A program made the position numbers and the translations under genes. A stretch of 64,000 bases of DNA, from NCBI RefSeq assembly GCF_002113125.1, contig NZ_NEJP01000004.1:186001-250000 (forward strand), written 5' to 3'. The notes under the pieces were generated by a model. It did no database searches. It saw only the letters and a list, made by a program, of their open reading frames with translations, and was not told where the DNA came from. Positions 18,792 to 27,294 of the stretch are shown piece after piece. Each line of letters opens with the position of its first letter. Within the stretch, counting starts at the first letter, position 1. This stretch comes from Pseudomonas sp. B20(2017). Lineage in GTDB: Bacteria; Pseudomonadota; Gammaproteobacteria; Pseudomonadales; Pseudomonadaceae.

Positions 18792-20602
18792 GCGCTTCGG
18801 TCCTCGGACGGTTGCAGGCTGACCCCGGGCGCGCCGGCGCGCAGCCGCAGGGTGATCAAGGCGCCACCTTGCTTGTGGTTGGCGAACGACAGTTCTCCAC
18901 CGAAGGCGCGCATCAGGGTTTCGCAAATGGCCAATCCCAGACCGAGACCCTGCGTGCGGGTCTTGGTGGTGTAAAACGGTTCGCTGGCACGGCCCAGTGC
19001 TTCCATGCAGAAGCCGGGGCCATTGTCGCGAATGTACAGGTTGACGCCTTCGTCGGTGGATTCGGCACTCAGCCACAATTTACGCGGCGGGCCTTTTTCG
19101 GTCAGGGCGTCGAGGGCGTTTGCCAGCAGATTGCCCAGCACTTGGCGCAGACGGGTTTCTCCGGCTTCGACCCACAAAGTTGCGGCAGGCAGGTCGCGGA
19201 TCAGTTCGACGTCCATGCTGCGGCGACGTTTGGCCAGCAAGGCAAGTGCGTCGTCCAGCGCTGGTTGCAACGCGACGCTTTCCGGGGCGTGGCGGTCGCG
19301 GCGGGCGAAGGCGCGCAGGTGAGCGATGATCGAGGCCATGCGCCCGGTCAGTTCGCTGATCAGTTTGAGGTTGCCGCGAGCATCTTCGGTCCGCTCATGG
19401 TCGAGCAGCACTTCGGCGTTTTCGGCGTAGCTGCGGATCGCCGCCAGCGGCTGGTTGAGTTCGTGGCTGATGCTCGCCGACATCGTCCCCAGCGCCGACA
19501 GCTTGCCGGCCTGCACCAGATCGTCCTGGGCGCGGACCAGTTCCTGCTGGGCCTGTTCGCGCTCAAGCACTTCCTGCTTCAAGCGCCGGTTGAGGCCTTC
19601 GAGATCGCTGGTGCGCTCGGCAACCCGGCCCTCAAGTTCCCGTCGGGCCTTGGCTTCGAAGGCGATGCGTTCCAGGTAATGACGACGACGCTGCATCATC
19701 AGGCCCAGCAACAGCATCACCACCAGCAAGGTAGCGCCGCCGATCGCCACCACGGTGCGCACCGGTCGGTCGATCAATGTGCGCGGGGCGAGGATGCTGA
19801 CGCTCCAGCCGGTTTCCGCGATGTCCTGGGTCTGCGGCAGCCACGCGGTCGGGCTCAGGTTCAAGGGGCGTGGCTCGCGGGTCGGATAGGGCTGGATTGC
19901 GGTAATCGCCGCACGTTCGGTATCACTCAGGGGGCGGGTCGCGCGAAAGCGCCATTCCGGGCGCGAGGTCAGGATGACCACACCGTTATGGTCGGTCACC
20001 AGCAGTTGTTCCGGGGTTTTGCCCCACAGGCTTTCGGTGTGATCGAGGTCAACCTTGATCACCAGCACGCCGATGATTTTTTCGCCGCTGCGCACGGCGG
20101 CGGCGAAGAAGTAGCCGCGCTTGGCGGAGGTGGTGCCCAACCCGAAAAAGCGCCCGAGGCGGCCGGCCATGGCCTCGCTGAAGTAGGGCCGGAAAGAGAA
20201 ATTGCGGCCGACGAAACTGTCGTGCTTGTCCCAGTTCGATGCCGCGAGCGTCTGGCCGCTGGTGTCCATCAGGTACATGACTTCGGCACCGGTCTGCGCG
20301 GCGATGTTCTTCAACAGGCGGTTGGCGTTGCCCTGGGTCACGCCGTCGTCGGGCGCCCCGAGCACCGCGCGCAGGGCCGGCAGGTCGCCGAGGATTTGCG
20401 GCAGCACTTCATAGCGATGCAGCGTGCCCAGCAGGTTGGCGACGTAGAGGTCGAGGGTCTGACGGTTCTGGCCGGCCAGTTCGCTGCGGTAATAGCGCTC
20501 GGCCAGATGTTCCAGCGGCCACAGCAGCGGTGCCAGGCACAGGGCCAGCAGGGCAAGACTGCGCCAGCGGGGGCGGCGGGGAAGGGTCGGAGTCATGAGC
20601 AT
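18788..20602 (-). CDS. dctB: C4-dicarboxylate sensor histidine kinase DctB
   Basis: 604-aa inner-membrane sensor. TM1 is at about residues 15-33 and TM2 at about 283-305 (VVAIGGATLLVVMLLLGLMM), enclosing a ~250-residue periplasmic PAS/dCache-type domain typical of DctB. A coiled coil (ERTSDLEGLNRRLKQEVLER) leads to the H-box SISHELNQPLAAIRSYAEN and the ATPase domain (N-box NLLANALDAL, G1 DNGPGF, G2 GLGLGLAICE). Two possible starts, at 20602 and 20596, differ by two residues. Operon with dctD. Confidence 0.95.
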   Translation of the reverse strand: MLMTPTLPRRPRWRSLALLALCLAPLLWPLEHLAERYYRSELAGQNRQTLDLYVANLLGTLHRYEVLPQILGDLPALRAVLGAPDDGVTQGNANRLLKNIAAQTGAEVMYLMDTSGQTLAASNWDKHDSFVGRNFSFRPYFSEAMAGRLGRFFGLGTTSAKRGYFFAAAVRSGEKIIGVLVIKVDLDHTESLWGKTPEQLLVTDHNGVVILTSRPEWRFRATRPLSDTERAAITAIQPYPTREPRPLNLSPTAWLPQTQDIAETGWSVSILAPRTLIDRPVRTVVAIGGATLLVVMLLLGLMMQRRRHYLERIAFEAKARRELEGRVAERTSDLEGLNRRLKQEVLEREQAQQELVRAQDDLVQAGKLSALGTMSASISHELNQPLAAIRSYAENAEVLLDHERTEDARGNLKLISELTGRMASIIAHLRAFARRDRHAPESVALQPALDDALALLAKRRRSMDVELIRDLPAATLWVEAGETRLRQVLGNLLANALDALTEKGPPRKLWLSAESTDEGVNLYIRDNGPGFCMEALGRASEPFYTTKTRTQGLGLGLAICETLMRAFGGELSFANHKQGGALITLRLRAGAPGVSLQPSEDRSA

Positions 20603-20702
20603 CGAGCGCCTGTGGGTACAGGCGCATTATGCCTAGGCTTGCCGGCGCAGTCTGCGCACCCGTGGCCGGGTGTGCAGCGGCGCGGAAGATTCACACAGGA
20701 CT

Positions 20703-21248
20703 TCAGGAAAAGACGTCGGCGTCCTTGAGGAAAGCGGCCGCCTGATCCTTGGCCGACAGTTTTGGCGCTTCGTCCAGCTGCCAGTCGATGCCCAGGTCCG
20801 GGTCATCCCAGCGAATGCTGCGCTCGGCGGACGGGGTGTAGTAGTTGGTGGTCTTGTAGAGGAACTCGGCGAACTCGCTCAGTACCACGAAGCCATGGGC
20901 GAAACCTTCCGGTACCCACAATTGACGATGGTTGTCGGCAGACAGACGCACCGCCACCCACTTGCCGAAATGCGGCGAGCTGCGGCGGATATCCACGGCG
21001 ACATCGAGGACTTCGCCGACGGTGACGCGGACCAGTTTGCCCTGGGTGTTTTCCAACTGGTAATGCAGCCCGCGCAGAACGCCTTTCTGCGAGCGCGAAT
21101 GGTTGTCCTGCACGAACTGCGTGTCGAGGCCGGTCGCGTCCTGAAAGGCGTTGGCATTGAAGCTTTCGTAAAAGAACCCGCGCTCGTCACCGAACACCTT
21201 GGGTTCGATGATCAGGACACCAGGCAGGTCAGTGGGGATTACATTCAT
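20703..21248 (-). CDS. rfbC: dTDP-4-dehydrorhamnose 3,5-epimerase
   Basis: 181-aa cupin-fold epimerase (RmlC) of dTDP-L-rhamnose synthesis, which feeds LPS core and rhamnolipid. Conserved FGDERGFFYESFN (about 19-31), the catalytic His in GVLRGLHYQ, and VDIRRSSPHFGKW with the Asp partner. The start at ATG 21248 is chosen because it gives the family length (~181); upstream frame adds unconserved residues. The rmlA, rmlB and rmlD genes are not in the window, so this copy stands apart or the operon lies elsewhere. Confidence 0.95.
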   Translation of the reverse strand: MNVIPTDLPGVLIIEPKVFGDERGFFYESFNANAFQDATGLDTQFVQDNHSRSQKGVLRGLHYQLENTQGKLVRVTVGEVLDVAVDIRRSSPHFGKWVAVRLSADNHRQLWVPEGFAHGFVVLSEFAEFLYKTTNYYTPSAERSIRWDDPDLGIDWQLDEAPKLSAKDQAAAFLKDADVFS

Positions 21249-21427
21249 CGGGATATTCCAGTGGCAGGTTTGAATGGCCGACATTCTTGCGCAAAGTGCC
21301 GTTGGGTGCGAGGGGGGCATGCAAATCCATCTGCCTCGCTGCATGTCGGGGGACGGATGGTCGGGGGTTGCTTATCGCCCGAAGCAATGGCGATATAGGC
21401 GCCTAATAAAATTTCAGGGGTCGTTCC

Positions 21428-24340
21428 ATGTCGTTCGCCACGTTGATTCATCGCGCCAGTTTGCCCAGTCCTCAGGTTTCGCTGGAGCAGGCCCGGCATC
21501 TGCTGGCGCAGCATTACGGCTTGAACGGCACGTTACTGGCTCTGGGCAGCCAACAGGACCTCAATTACCGGGTCGACAGCGAGCGTGGGCGGTTCGTATT
21601 GAAGATCTGCCGGGGCGACTATTCGCTGGTCGAGCTTCAGGCCCAGCACGCTGGCCTGAAATATCTGGCTGAACACAGCGATGTCCACGTTCCCCGGGTT
21701 ATCCCGGCCAGTGACGGCCAAGACCTGTTGACCCTGGACATCGATGGTGAGTCGGTGCATGTGCGGCTGCTCGATTACATCGAAGGCCAGCCACTGACGG
21801 CCCTTGATCACCTTGGCCATGAGGTTGTCGCGGGGTTCGGCCGGCTCTGCGGCGAAATGGATCTGGCCCTCGTCGGTTTCGACCATCCGGGGCTCGAACG
21901 CACGTTGCAATGGGATGCGCGCCACGCCAGCGCACTGATCGAGCATTTGCTGCCGGTCATCAATGACGAGCGCCAGCGCGCGCTGATCACCGATACCGCC
22001 GAACAGGCCGGGCGTCGCTTGCAGCCGCTGGTGGAAAAGTTGCCGGTGCAGGCGATCCACATGGACATTACTGACGACAACGTGGTCTGGCAGCGTGACG
22101 CAGGGCGACACTGGCAATTGCAGGGCGTCATCGATTTCGGCGATCTGGTGCGCACCTGGCGCATCACCGATCTGTCGGTCACCTGTGCCGCGCTGCTGCA
22201 TCACGCCGCCGGCGATCCGTTCGTGATCCTGCCGGCCGTGCGGGCCTATCACGCGGTCAATCCGCTGCAACACGAAGAATTGCAGGCGCTGTGGCCATTG
22301 ATCGTGGCGCGGGCGGCGGTGCTGGTGCTTAGTGGCGAGCAACAGGTCAGTATCGATCCGGGCAACACTTACAGTCGCGACAACCTCACCCATGAATGGG
22401 AAATCTTCCGGGTCGCCACATCGGTGCCGCTGGCATTGATGGAGGCGGCGATTTTCTCTGCGGTCGGGCAGGCATTGCCGGCCATCGACAGTGAAGGCTT
22501 CGCACCATTGTTGCCGGGTCTGGTCGGGCGCGAATTTGCGTTGATCGATCTGGGTGTGTTGAGCGCGCACTTCGAGGCGGGTAACTGGGAGCAACCTGGC
22601 ATCGATCAGCGTCTGTTGAATGAAGCCGCCGCCGTCCACGGCCTGGCCGCCAGTCGATACGGGCAATACCGTCTGTCCCGCACCCGGCCAGACAGCGCCG
22701 AGGAACCGGAGACGTTCCCGCTGCACGTTGAGTTGCGCGTACCTCAGGGCACGACGGTGGAAGCGCCATTTGCCGGCGTTCTGCACCTGTCGGCTGACGG
22801 TGTGCTGCGACTCGATGGCCCGCAACTGAGCGTGCGCCTGTGGGGCGTGACGCCGTCGCTGCACAGCGGCGCGGCGCTGGTCAAAGGACAGGAGCTGGGA
22901 TCGGTTGACGGGCCGCTGATTGTGCAACTGATCCGCGATGCGCATCTGGAGGCGCCGCTGTTCTGTACGCCGACCCGCGCGCCGGCGTGGCAGGCGCTGT
23001 CACCATCGCCAGCGGCGCTGCTGGGCCTGGCCTGCGACGCCGAACCCGAGCTGGACGCGGCAACCCTGCTGGCGCGCCGCGACGCCAGTTTCGCCCGCAC
23101 CCAGAAGCACTATTACGTCGACCCGCCGCGCATCGAACGCGGCTGGCGCAATCACCTGATCGACATGCAGGGCCGCTCCTACCTCGACATGCTCAACAAC
23201 GTCGCGGTGCTCGGCCACGGTCACCCGCGCATGGCGGCGGTCGCGAGCCGGCAGTGGTCGCTGCTCAATACCAACTCGCGATTCAACTATGCGGCGGTCG
23301 CCGAGTTTTCCGAGCGCTTGCTGAAACTGGCGCCGGAGGGCATGGATCGGGTGTTCCTGGTCAACAGCGGCAGCGAGGCCAATGACCTGGCGATTCGCCT
23401 GGCGTGGGCCGCCAGCGGTGGGCGCGACATGATCAGCGTACTGGAGGCCTATCACGGCTGGACGGTCGGCGCGGACGCGGTCTCGACCTCGATTGCCGAT
23501 AACCCGCAAGCCCTGAGCAGTCGCCCGGACTGGGTGCATGCGGTGACCGCTCCGAACACCTATCGCGGCGAGTTTCGCGGCGCGGATTCGGCGCCGGATT
23601 ACGTGCGCAGCGTCGAATATCATCTGGCGAAGATCGATGAGCAAAAACGGCAACTGGCCGGGTTCATCTGCGAGCCGGTCTACGGCAACGCGGGCGGGAT
23701 CTCGTTACCGCCGGGCTACCTGAAAAGCGTCTATGAAATGGTGCGCGCCCGTGGCGGCGTATGCATCGCCGATGAGGTACAGGTCGGTTACGGCCGCATG
23801 GGCCACTTCTTCTGGGGTTTCGAAGAGCAAGGCGTGGTGCCGGACATCATCACCATGGCCAAAGGCATGGGCAACGGCCAGCCGCTGGGCGCCGTGATCA
23901 CCCGCCGGGAAATCGCCGAGGCGCTGGAGGCCGAGGGTTATTTCTTCTCGTCCGCCGGCGGCAGCCCGGTGAGTTGCCAGATCGGCATGGCAGTGCTGGA
24001 TGTGATGGAAGAAGAAAAACTCTGGGAAAACGCCCAGGTGGTCGGCGCCCACTTCAAAGCCCGGCTGGAGGCGTTGATCGATCAATATCCGTTGGTCGGC
24101 GCGGTACACGGTTCGGGGTTCTATCTGGGGGTCGAGCTGATCCGCAATCGGGAAACCCTGGAACCGGCGACCGAGGAAACCACGCTGTTGTGTGATCGTC
24201 TGCGGGAACTGGGGATTTTCATGCAGCCGACCGGCGATTATCTGAATGTCCTGAAGATCAAGCCGCCGATGGTCACCTCGCGCCAGAGCGTGGATTTCTT
24301 CGTCGACATGCTGGCGAAGGTGCTTGAAGAAGGGCTTTGA
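21428..24340 (+). CDS. Phosphotransferase-aminotransferase fusion protein
   Basis: 970-aa cytosolic protein with three parts. Residues ~25-330: APH/choline-kinase fold, with AIHMDITDDNVVWQ (catalytic loop HxDxxxxN, about 213-226) and VIDFGDLVRTW (metal Asp). Residues ~440-520: a beta-rich stretch (PFAGVLHLSADGVLRLDGP, VKGQELGSVDGPL) resembling an M23/lipoyl-type sandwich. Residues ~545-970: class III PLP aminotransferase with FLVNSGSEANDLAIRLA, IADEVQVGYGRMG and the PLP lysine in TMAKGMGNG. In animals hydroxylysine kinase and phospho-lyases are separate proteins of these same folds, so a kinase-then-phospholyase on an amino alcohol or hydroxylysine is a plausible role (inference). Confidence 0.85.
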   Translation: MSFATLIHRASLPSPQVSLEQARHLLAQHYGLNGTLLALGSQQDLNYRVDSERGRFVLKICRGDYSLVELQAQHAGLKYLAEHSDVHVPRVIPASDGQDLLTLDIDGESVHVRLLDYIEGQPLTALDHLGHEVVAGFGRLCGEMDLALVGFDHPGLERTLQWDARHASALIEHLLPVINDERQRALITDTAEQAGRRLQPLVEKLPVQAIHMDITDDNVVWQRDAGRHWQLQGVIDFGDLVRTWRITDLSVTCAALLHHAAGDPFVILPAVRAYHAVNPLQHEELQALWPLIVARAAVLVLSGEQQVSIDPGNTYSRDNLTHEWEIFRVATSVPLALMEAAIFSAVGQALPAIDSEGFAPLLPGLVGREFALIDLGVLSAHFEAGNWEQPGIDQRLLNEAAAVHGLAASRYGQYRLSRTRPDSAEEPETFPLHVELRVPQGTTVEAPFAGVLHLSADGVLRLDGPQLSVRLWGVTPSLHSGAALVKGQELGSVDGPLIVQLIRDAHLEAPLFCTPTRAPAWQALSPSPAALLGLACDAEPELDAATLLARRDASFARTQKHYYVDPPRIERGWRNHLIDMQGRSYLDMLNNVAVLGHGHPRMAAVASRQWSLLNTNSRFNYAAVAEFSERLLKLAPEGMDRVFLVNSGSEANDLAIRLAWAASGGRDMISVLEAYHGWTVGADAVSTSIADNPQALSSRPDWVHAVTAPNTYRGEFRGADSAPDYVRSVEYHLAKIDEQKRQLAGFICEPVYGNAGGISLPPGYLKSVYEMVRARGGVCIADEVQVGYGRMGHFFWGFEEQGVVPDIITMAKGMGNGQPLGAVITRREIAEALEAEGYFFSSAGGSPVSCQIGMAVLDVMEEEKLWENAQVVGAHFKARLEALIDQYPLVGAVHGSGFYLGVELIRNRETLEPATEETTLLCDRLRELGIFMQPTGDYLNVLKIKPPMVTSRQSVDFFVDMLAKVLEEGL

Positions 24341-24517
24341 GGCGATCTGAATCTTCAAATATCGATTTGTATCGGTATTTGAAGGGTTTATTTGAGGATG
24401 TTTTTTATTTGTGGCTTCTAAAGCCGATATTTATCGTTTATAAAGTCGGCATAGTCCGTCGTCCAACCCTGTACGGCGTGTTGAAAACCCTCGACGGTTC
24501 CCTGGAGTCTGATCGAC

Positions 24518-25624
24518 ATGACCACATTGAAAAGCACACCACGCGCCGATGGCTTCTACATGCCGGCCGAATGGGCACCGCAAACCCAGACCTGGATGAT
24601 CTGGCCCGAGCGCCCGGACAACTGGCGTTTGGGCGGCAAACCGGCGCAGGCCGCTCACGCCGCTGTGGCCAAGGCCATTGCGCGTTTCGAACCGGTGACC
24701 GTGGCGGTCTCCGCCGGCCAATACGAAAACGCCCGTGCTCGTCTCGACGTGCCGAACATCCGCGTGGTCGAGATGTCCAGCGATGACGCCTGGGTTCGCG
24801 ATAGCGGCCCGACGTTTGTGATCAACAACAGCGGCGAAGTGCGCGGTGTGAACTGGGATTTCAACGCCTGGGGCGGTTTTGATGGCGGCCTGTATTCGCC
24901 GTGGAACCGTGATTCCCAGGTCGGCGGCAAGATCCTCGAAATCGAGCGCAGCCCGCGCTACCGCACCGAAGGCTTTGTGCTCGAAGGCGGCTCGATTCAC
25001 GTCGACGGCGAAGGCACCCTGATCACCACCGAAGAATGCCTGCTCAACCGCAATCGCAACCCGCATCTGGGCCGCGAAGAAATCGAAGCGGTGCTCAGCG
25101 AAAACCTGTCGGTAGACAAGATCATTTGGCTGCCGGATGGCCTGTTCAACGACGAAACCGACGGCCATGTGGATAACTTCTGCTGCTATGTGCGTCCGGG
25201 CGAAGTGCTGCTGGCGTGGACTGACGATCCGCAGGATCCGAACTTCCCGCGCTGCCAGGCTGCGATGAAAGTGCTGGAAAGCAGCACCGACGCCAAGGGT
25301 CGCCCGTTCACGGTGCACAAGATGCCGATTCCGGGGCCGCTGTTTGCCACTGAAGAAGAATGCGCGGGCGTGGATCCGGTGGACGGCACCCAGGAGCGCA
25401 ACCCGAGCGTGCGTCTGGCCGGTTCCTACGTGAACTTCCTGATCGTCAATGGCGGCATCATCGCACCGAGCTTCGACGACCCAATGGACGCGCCGGCCCG
25501 CGAAATCCTGCAGAACCTGTTCCCGCAACACGAAGTGGTCATGGTGCCGGGCCGTGAACTGTTACTGGGGGGCGGTAACATTCACTGCCTTACCCAACAG
25601 CAACCCGCACCGCACAAAGAGTGA
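24518..25624 (+). CDS. aguA: Agmatine deiminase
   Basis: 368-aa enzyme converting agmatine to N-carbamoylputrescine and ammonia in the arginine decarboxylase route to putrescine. Guanidino-modifying fold: [12 protein letters not shown] near the N-terminus, [14 protein letters not shown] (about 86-99), the His/Glu region [15 protein letters not shown] (about 206-220), and the nucleophile Cys in [14 protein letters not shown] near residue 357. aguB is not adjacent. It lies 177 bases after the kinase-aminotransferase gene on the same strand, which may link both to polyamine or amino-alcohol nitrogen use. Confidence 0.95.
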   Translation: MTTLKSTPRADGFYMPAEWAPQTQTWMIWPERPDNWRLGGKPAQAAHAAVAKAIARFEPVTVAVSAGQYENARARLDVPNIRVVEMSSDDAWVRDSGPTFVINNSGEVRGVNWDFNAWGGFDGGLYSPWNRDSQVGGKILEIERSPRYRTEGFVLEGGSIHVDGEGTLITTEECLLNRNRNPHLGREEIEAVLSENLSVDKIIWLPDGLFNDETDGHVDNFCCYVRPGEVLLAWTDDPQDPNFPRCQAAMKVLESSTDAKGRPFTVHKMPIPGPLFATEEECAGVDPVDGTQERNPSVRLAGSYVNFLIVNGGIIAPSFDDPMDAPAREILQNLFPQHEVVMVPGRELLLGGGNIHCLTQQQPAPHKE

Positions 25625-25692
25625 GTGCGGATGTAACAGCTTGAGTTGATTGGAAAATCGACCGGGCAGTCATTTGTTGCCCATGCTTGAAG

Positions 25693-25727
25693 AGAAACCC
25701 GCAGCCCGTCAGGACTGCGGGTTTCTT
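25693..25727 (+). terminator. Terminator of aguA
   Basis: Stem AGAAACCCGCAG/CTGCGGGTTTCT with a 9-base loop, ending in TTTCTTTAT, about 70 bases after the aguA stop. Confidence 0.85.
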
Positions 25728-25869
25728 TATGTCCGCTGGTCGACAATTTGATTACGTTGGCATAGCTCTTGTATCGCTTATGGCGCACTAGGGAGGGGGG
25801 AGAACTTCAACGGTTCTGTCATAAACCTTGGATAACTTAGCCGCTCATGAACGGGGAGAGAGCGCTGAA

Positions 25870-26082
25870 ATGAACGCCGAAGTGAACGTAATCAGCGAGC
25901 GGACGTTGCATCCCATGGCTGTAAATAGTGAGTCGCTCCAGATTGTCGCGCACTGGTTGAAGTCCAATGGAACGCGTCAGATCAGGGAACCTGATCCGCG
26001 CCGGATGATGATCGAGCGTTACCCCGCTGGCCTGTTCAGCGAGGCCGAACTGGATGCACTCTGGGATGTGATGGAAGGATAA
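25870..26082 (+). CDS. Small conserved Pseudomonas protein
   Basis: 70-aa soluble protein of unknown function. The C-terminal half (RQIREPDPRRMMIERYPAGLFSEAELDALWDVMEG) is charged and helical. Start ATG 25870 is chosen because of GGGAGAGAG before it; an earlier in-frame start at 25828 would add 14 residues. It is a single-gene unit between two terminators (25693-25727 and 26103-26135). No motif recognised. Confidence 0.7.
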   Translation: MNAEVNVISERTLHPMAVNSESLQIVAHWLKSNGTRQIREPDPRRMMIERYPAGLFSEAELDALWDVMEG

Positions 26083-26102
26083 GAAGAACAAACAAGGATT
26101 GT

Positions 26103-26135
26103 AAAAAGCGCTGCCGGGATGGCAGCGCTTTTTTT
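26103..26135. terminator. Bidirectional terminator
   Basis: Stem AAAAAGCGCTGCC/GGCAGCGCTTTTT with a 4-base loop; T7 on the plus strand and T5 on the minus strand. It ends the small gene at 25870-26082 and would also have ended a minus-strand porin gene of which only the tail remains. Confidence 0.88.
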
Positions 26136-26147
26136 ATGGGTGCGATA

Positions 26148-26230
26148 TCAGAAGCTGTAGGTGCCAATGCCCACCAGGTTGTCTGCCTGATCTGGAAGTG
26201 GCCACTGCCGGTCCCGATTTGACCGATTGC
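26148..26230 (-). pseudogene. C-terminal remnant of an outer-membrane beta-barrel gene
   Basis: On the minus strand a frame ending TTC-TGA (26148-26150) reads QWPLPDQADNLVGIGTYSF-stop. A final Phe preceded by alternating polar and hydrophobic residues is the usual end of outer-membrane barrels, and the stop lies just past a bidirectional terminator, as for a convergent gene. The rest of the gene is missing. Weak but worth noting. Confidence 0.35.
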
Positions 26231-26326
26231 CGAAACACACTGAAAGCCATTCCGGCGTTTTTCCGCAATGACCGAGGGACTAATGTGCCGACATCATTTT
26301 TCCCACCTTCTGTCCGGAGCTTTCCG

Positions 26327-26995
26327 ATGAATCTTCATTACATCTACGACCCACTGTGTGGCTGGTGCTATGGCGCCAAACCGCTGGTGCAAGCCGCGCA
26401 GCAGGTGCTGCCGGTGATCGCCCACGCCGGCGGCATGATGACCGGTGCCAACCGCCAGAGCGTTTCGCCGCAACTGCGCAATTACGTGATGCCTCACGAC
26501 CGACGCATCGCCGAATACACCGGTCAGCCGTTTGGCGAAGCGTACTTCGAAGGTCTGTTGCGCGATCACTCGGCGGTGTTTGATTCGACACCACCAATTG
26601 CCGCTGTGATGGCAGCCGAAAAAATCGACGGCCGTGGCCTGGAAATGCTTGGGCGTTTGCAGACTGCGCACTATGTCGAAGGGCGGCGAATTGCCGACGA
26701 AAGTGTGCTTGTGGAATATGCAGTAGAGCAGGGCTACAACGCCGATATGTTCTTGAATGCCTTGCAGTCCGTCGACACCGAACAACATATAAAGAACAGC
26801 CGCGCCCTGTTGGCAAAACTGGGTGGGCAGGGTTTTCCAACCTTTGCGCTGGAACAGGACGGACGATTCACGCTTGTTGATATCGGGCCGTGGCTCGGCA
26901 AAACAGAAGCCTTCGCCCAATGGTTGAGCGAGTCGTTTACGCCTGCGCCAGGGACTGAAAGCCTGCCGGTCTGTGGCCTCGACGGTTGCGCATGA
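26327..26995 (+). CDS. DsbA-family thioredoxin-like protein, cytoplasmic
   Basis: 222-aa protein with thioredoxin-fold active site YDPLCGWCYGAK (CxxC = CGWC, residues 10-13) at the very N-terminus and a DsbA-like helical insert; GGQGFPTFAL carries the cis-Pro (about residue 173). No signal peptide, so it acts in the cytosol, as do FrnE/YwbO-like members. The C-terminus has a second Cys pair (PVCGLDGCA). Start ATG 26327 is preceded by CCGGAG; an upstream in-frame start at 26198 is less likely. Confidence 0.85.
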   Translation: MNLHYIYDPLCGWCYGAKPLVQAAQQVLPVIAHAGGMMTGANRQSVSPQLRNYVMPHDRRIAEYTGQPFGEAYFEGLLRDHSAVFDSTPPIAAVMAAEKIDGRGLEMLGRLQTAHYVEGRRIADESVLVEYAVEQGYNADMFLNALQSVDTEQHIKNSRALLAKLGGQGFPTFALEQDGRFTLVDIGPWLGKTEAFAQWLSESFTPAPGTESLPVCGLDGCA

Positions 26996-27098
26996 TCCCG
27001 CATTAAAATCCCTGATTGCTGGCAGTTCCGTGCAATCGGCCATCGCAAAATTTACTTTTTTTAGACGTTTTTCGCCTATTTAAAGACGATTCTTGAAA

Positions 27099-27128
27099 TT
27101 GACACATTGTTGAGGGCGCGGCTACGAT
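27099..27128 (+). promoter_or_regulatory. Sigma-70-type promoter upstream of the porin leader
   Basis: A perfect -35 TTGACA (27099-27104) and -10 TACGAT (27123-27128) with an 18-base spacer. Transcription would start near 27135, giving a ~160-base leader before the porin ATG at 27295. Confidence 0.65.
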
Positions 27129-27134
27129 TCGGCC

Positions 27135-27212
27135 CAACGCCTGTGGCTAACCGCCATGATTCAAAATCAGGAGCAGGCCCGCCATGACATTGTCTTGAGC
27201 GGGTCTTTTTGT
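27135..27212 (+). ncRNA. Porin leader RNA with terminator-like hairpin
   Basis: Between the promoter and the porin gene lies AGGCCCGC/GCGGGTCT (27174-27181 and 27198-27205 approximately) followed by CTTTTTG, an intrinsic-terminator pattern, 80 bases before the porin ATG. In its loop is a 4-codon frame ATG-ACA-TTG-TCT-TGA (27183-27197) with AGGAG 9 bases upstream. It may be an attenuator or a short sRNA transcribed separately. Confidence 0.45.
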
Positions 27213-27294
27213 TTCGGGGTGAATAAAAGAGTGCACCAAGCGCCGTTTCAGCCGTTCGACACAGCGCGTTTCAACCCGTAATAAGGAAAACAAA

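Noticed and set aside
18812..20728. 638-aa open frame antisense to dctB
   Set aside because: Same cause; composition is a mirror of the sense gene and no motif is seen.
27156..27281. 41-codon frame in the porin leader
   Set aside because: No ribosome site, and it runs through the terminator-like hairpin; the 4-codon frame at 27183 has a better ribosome site.
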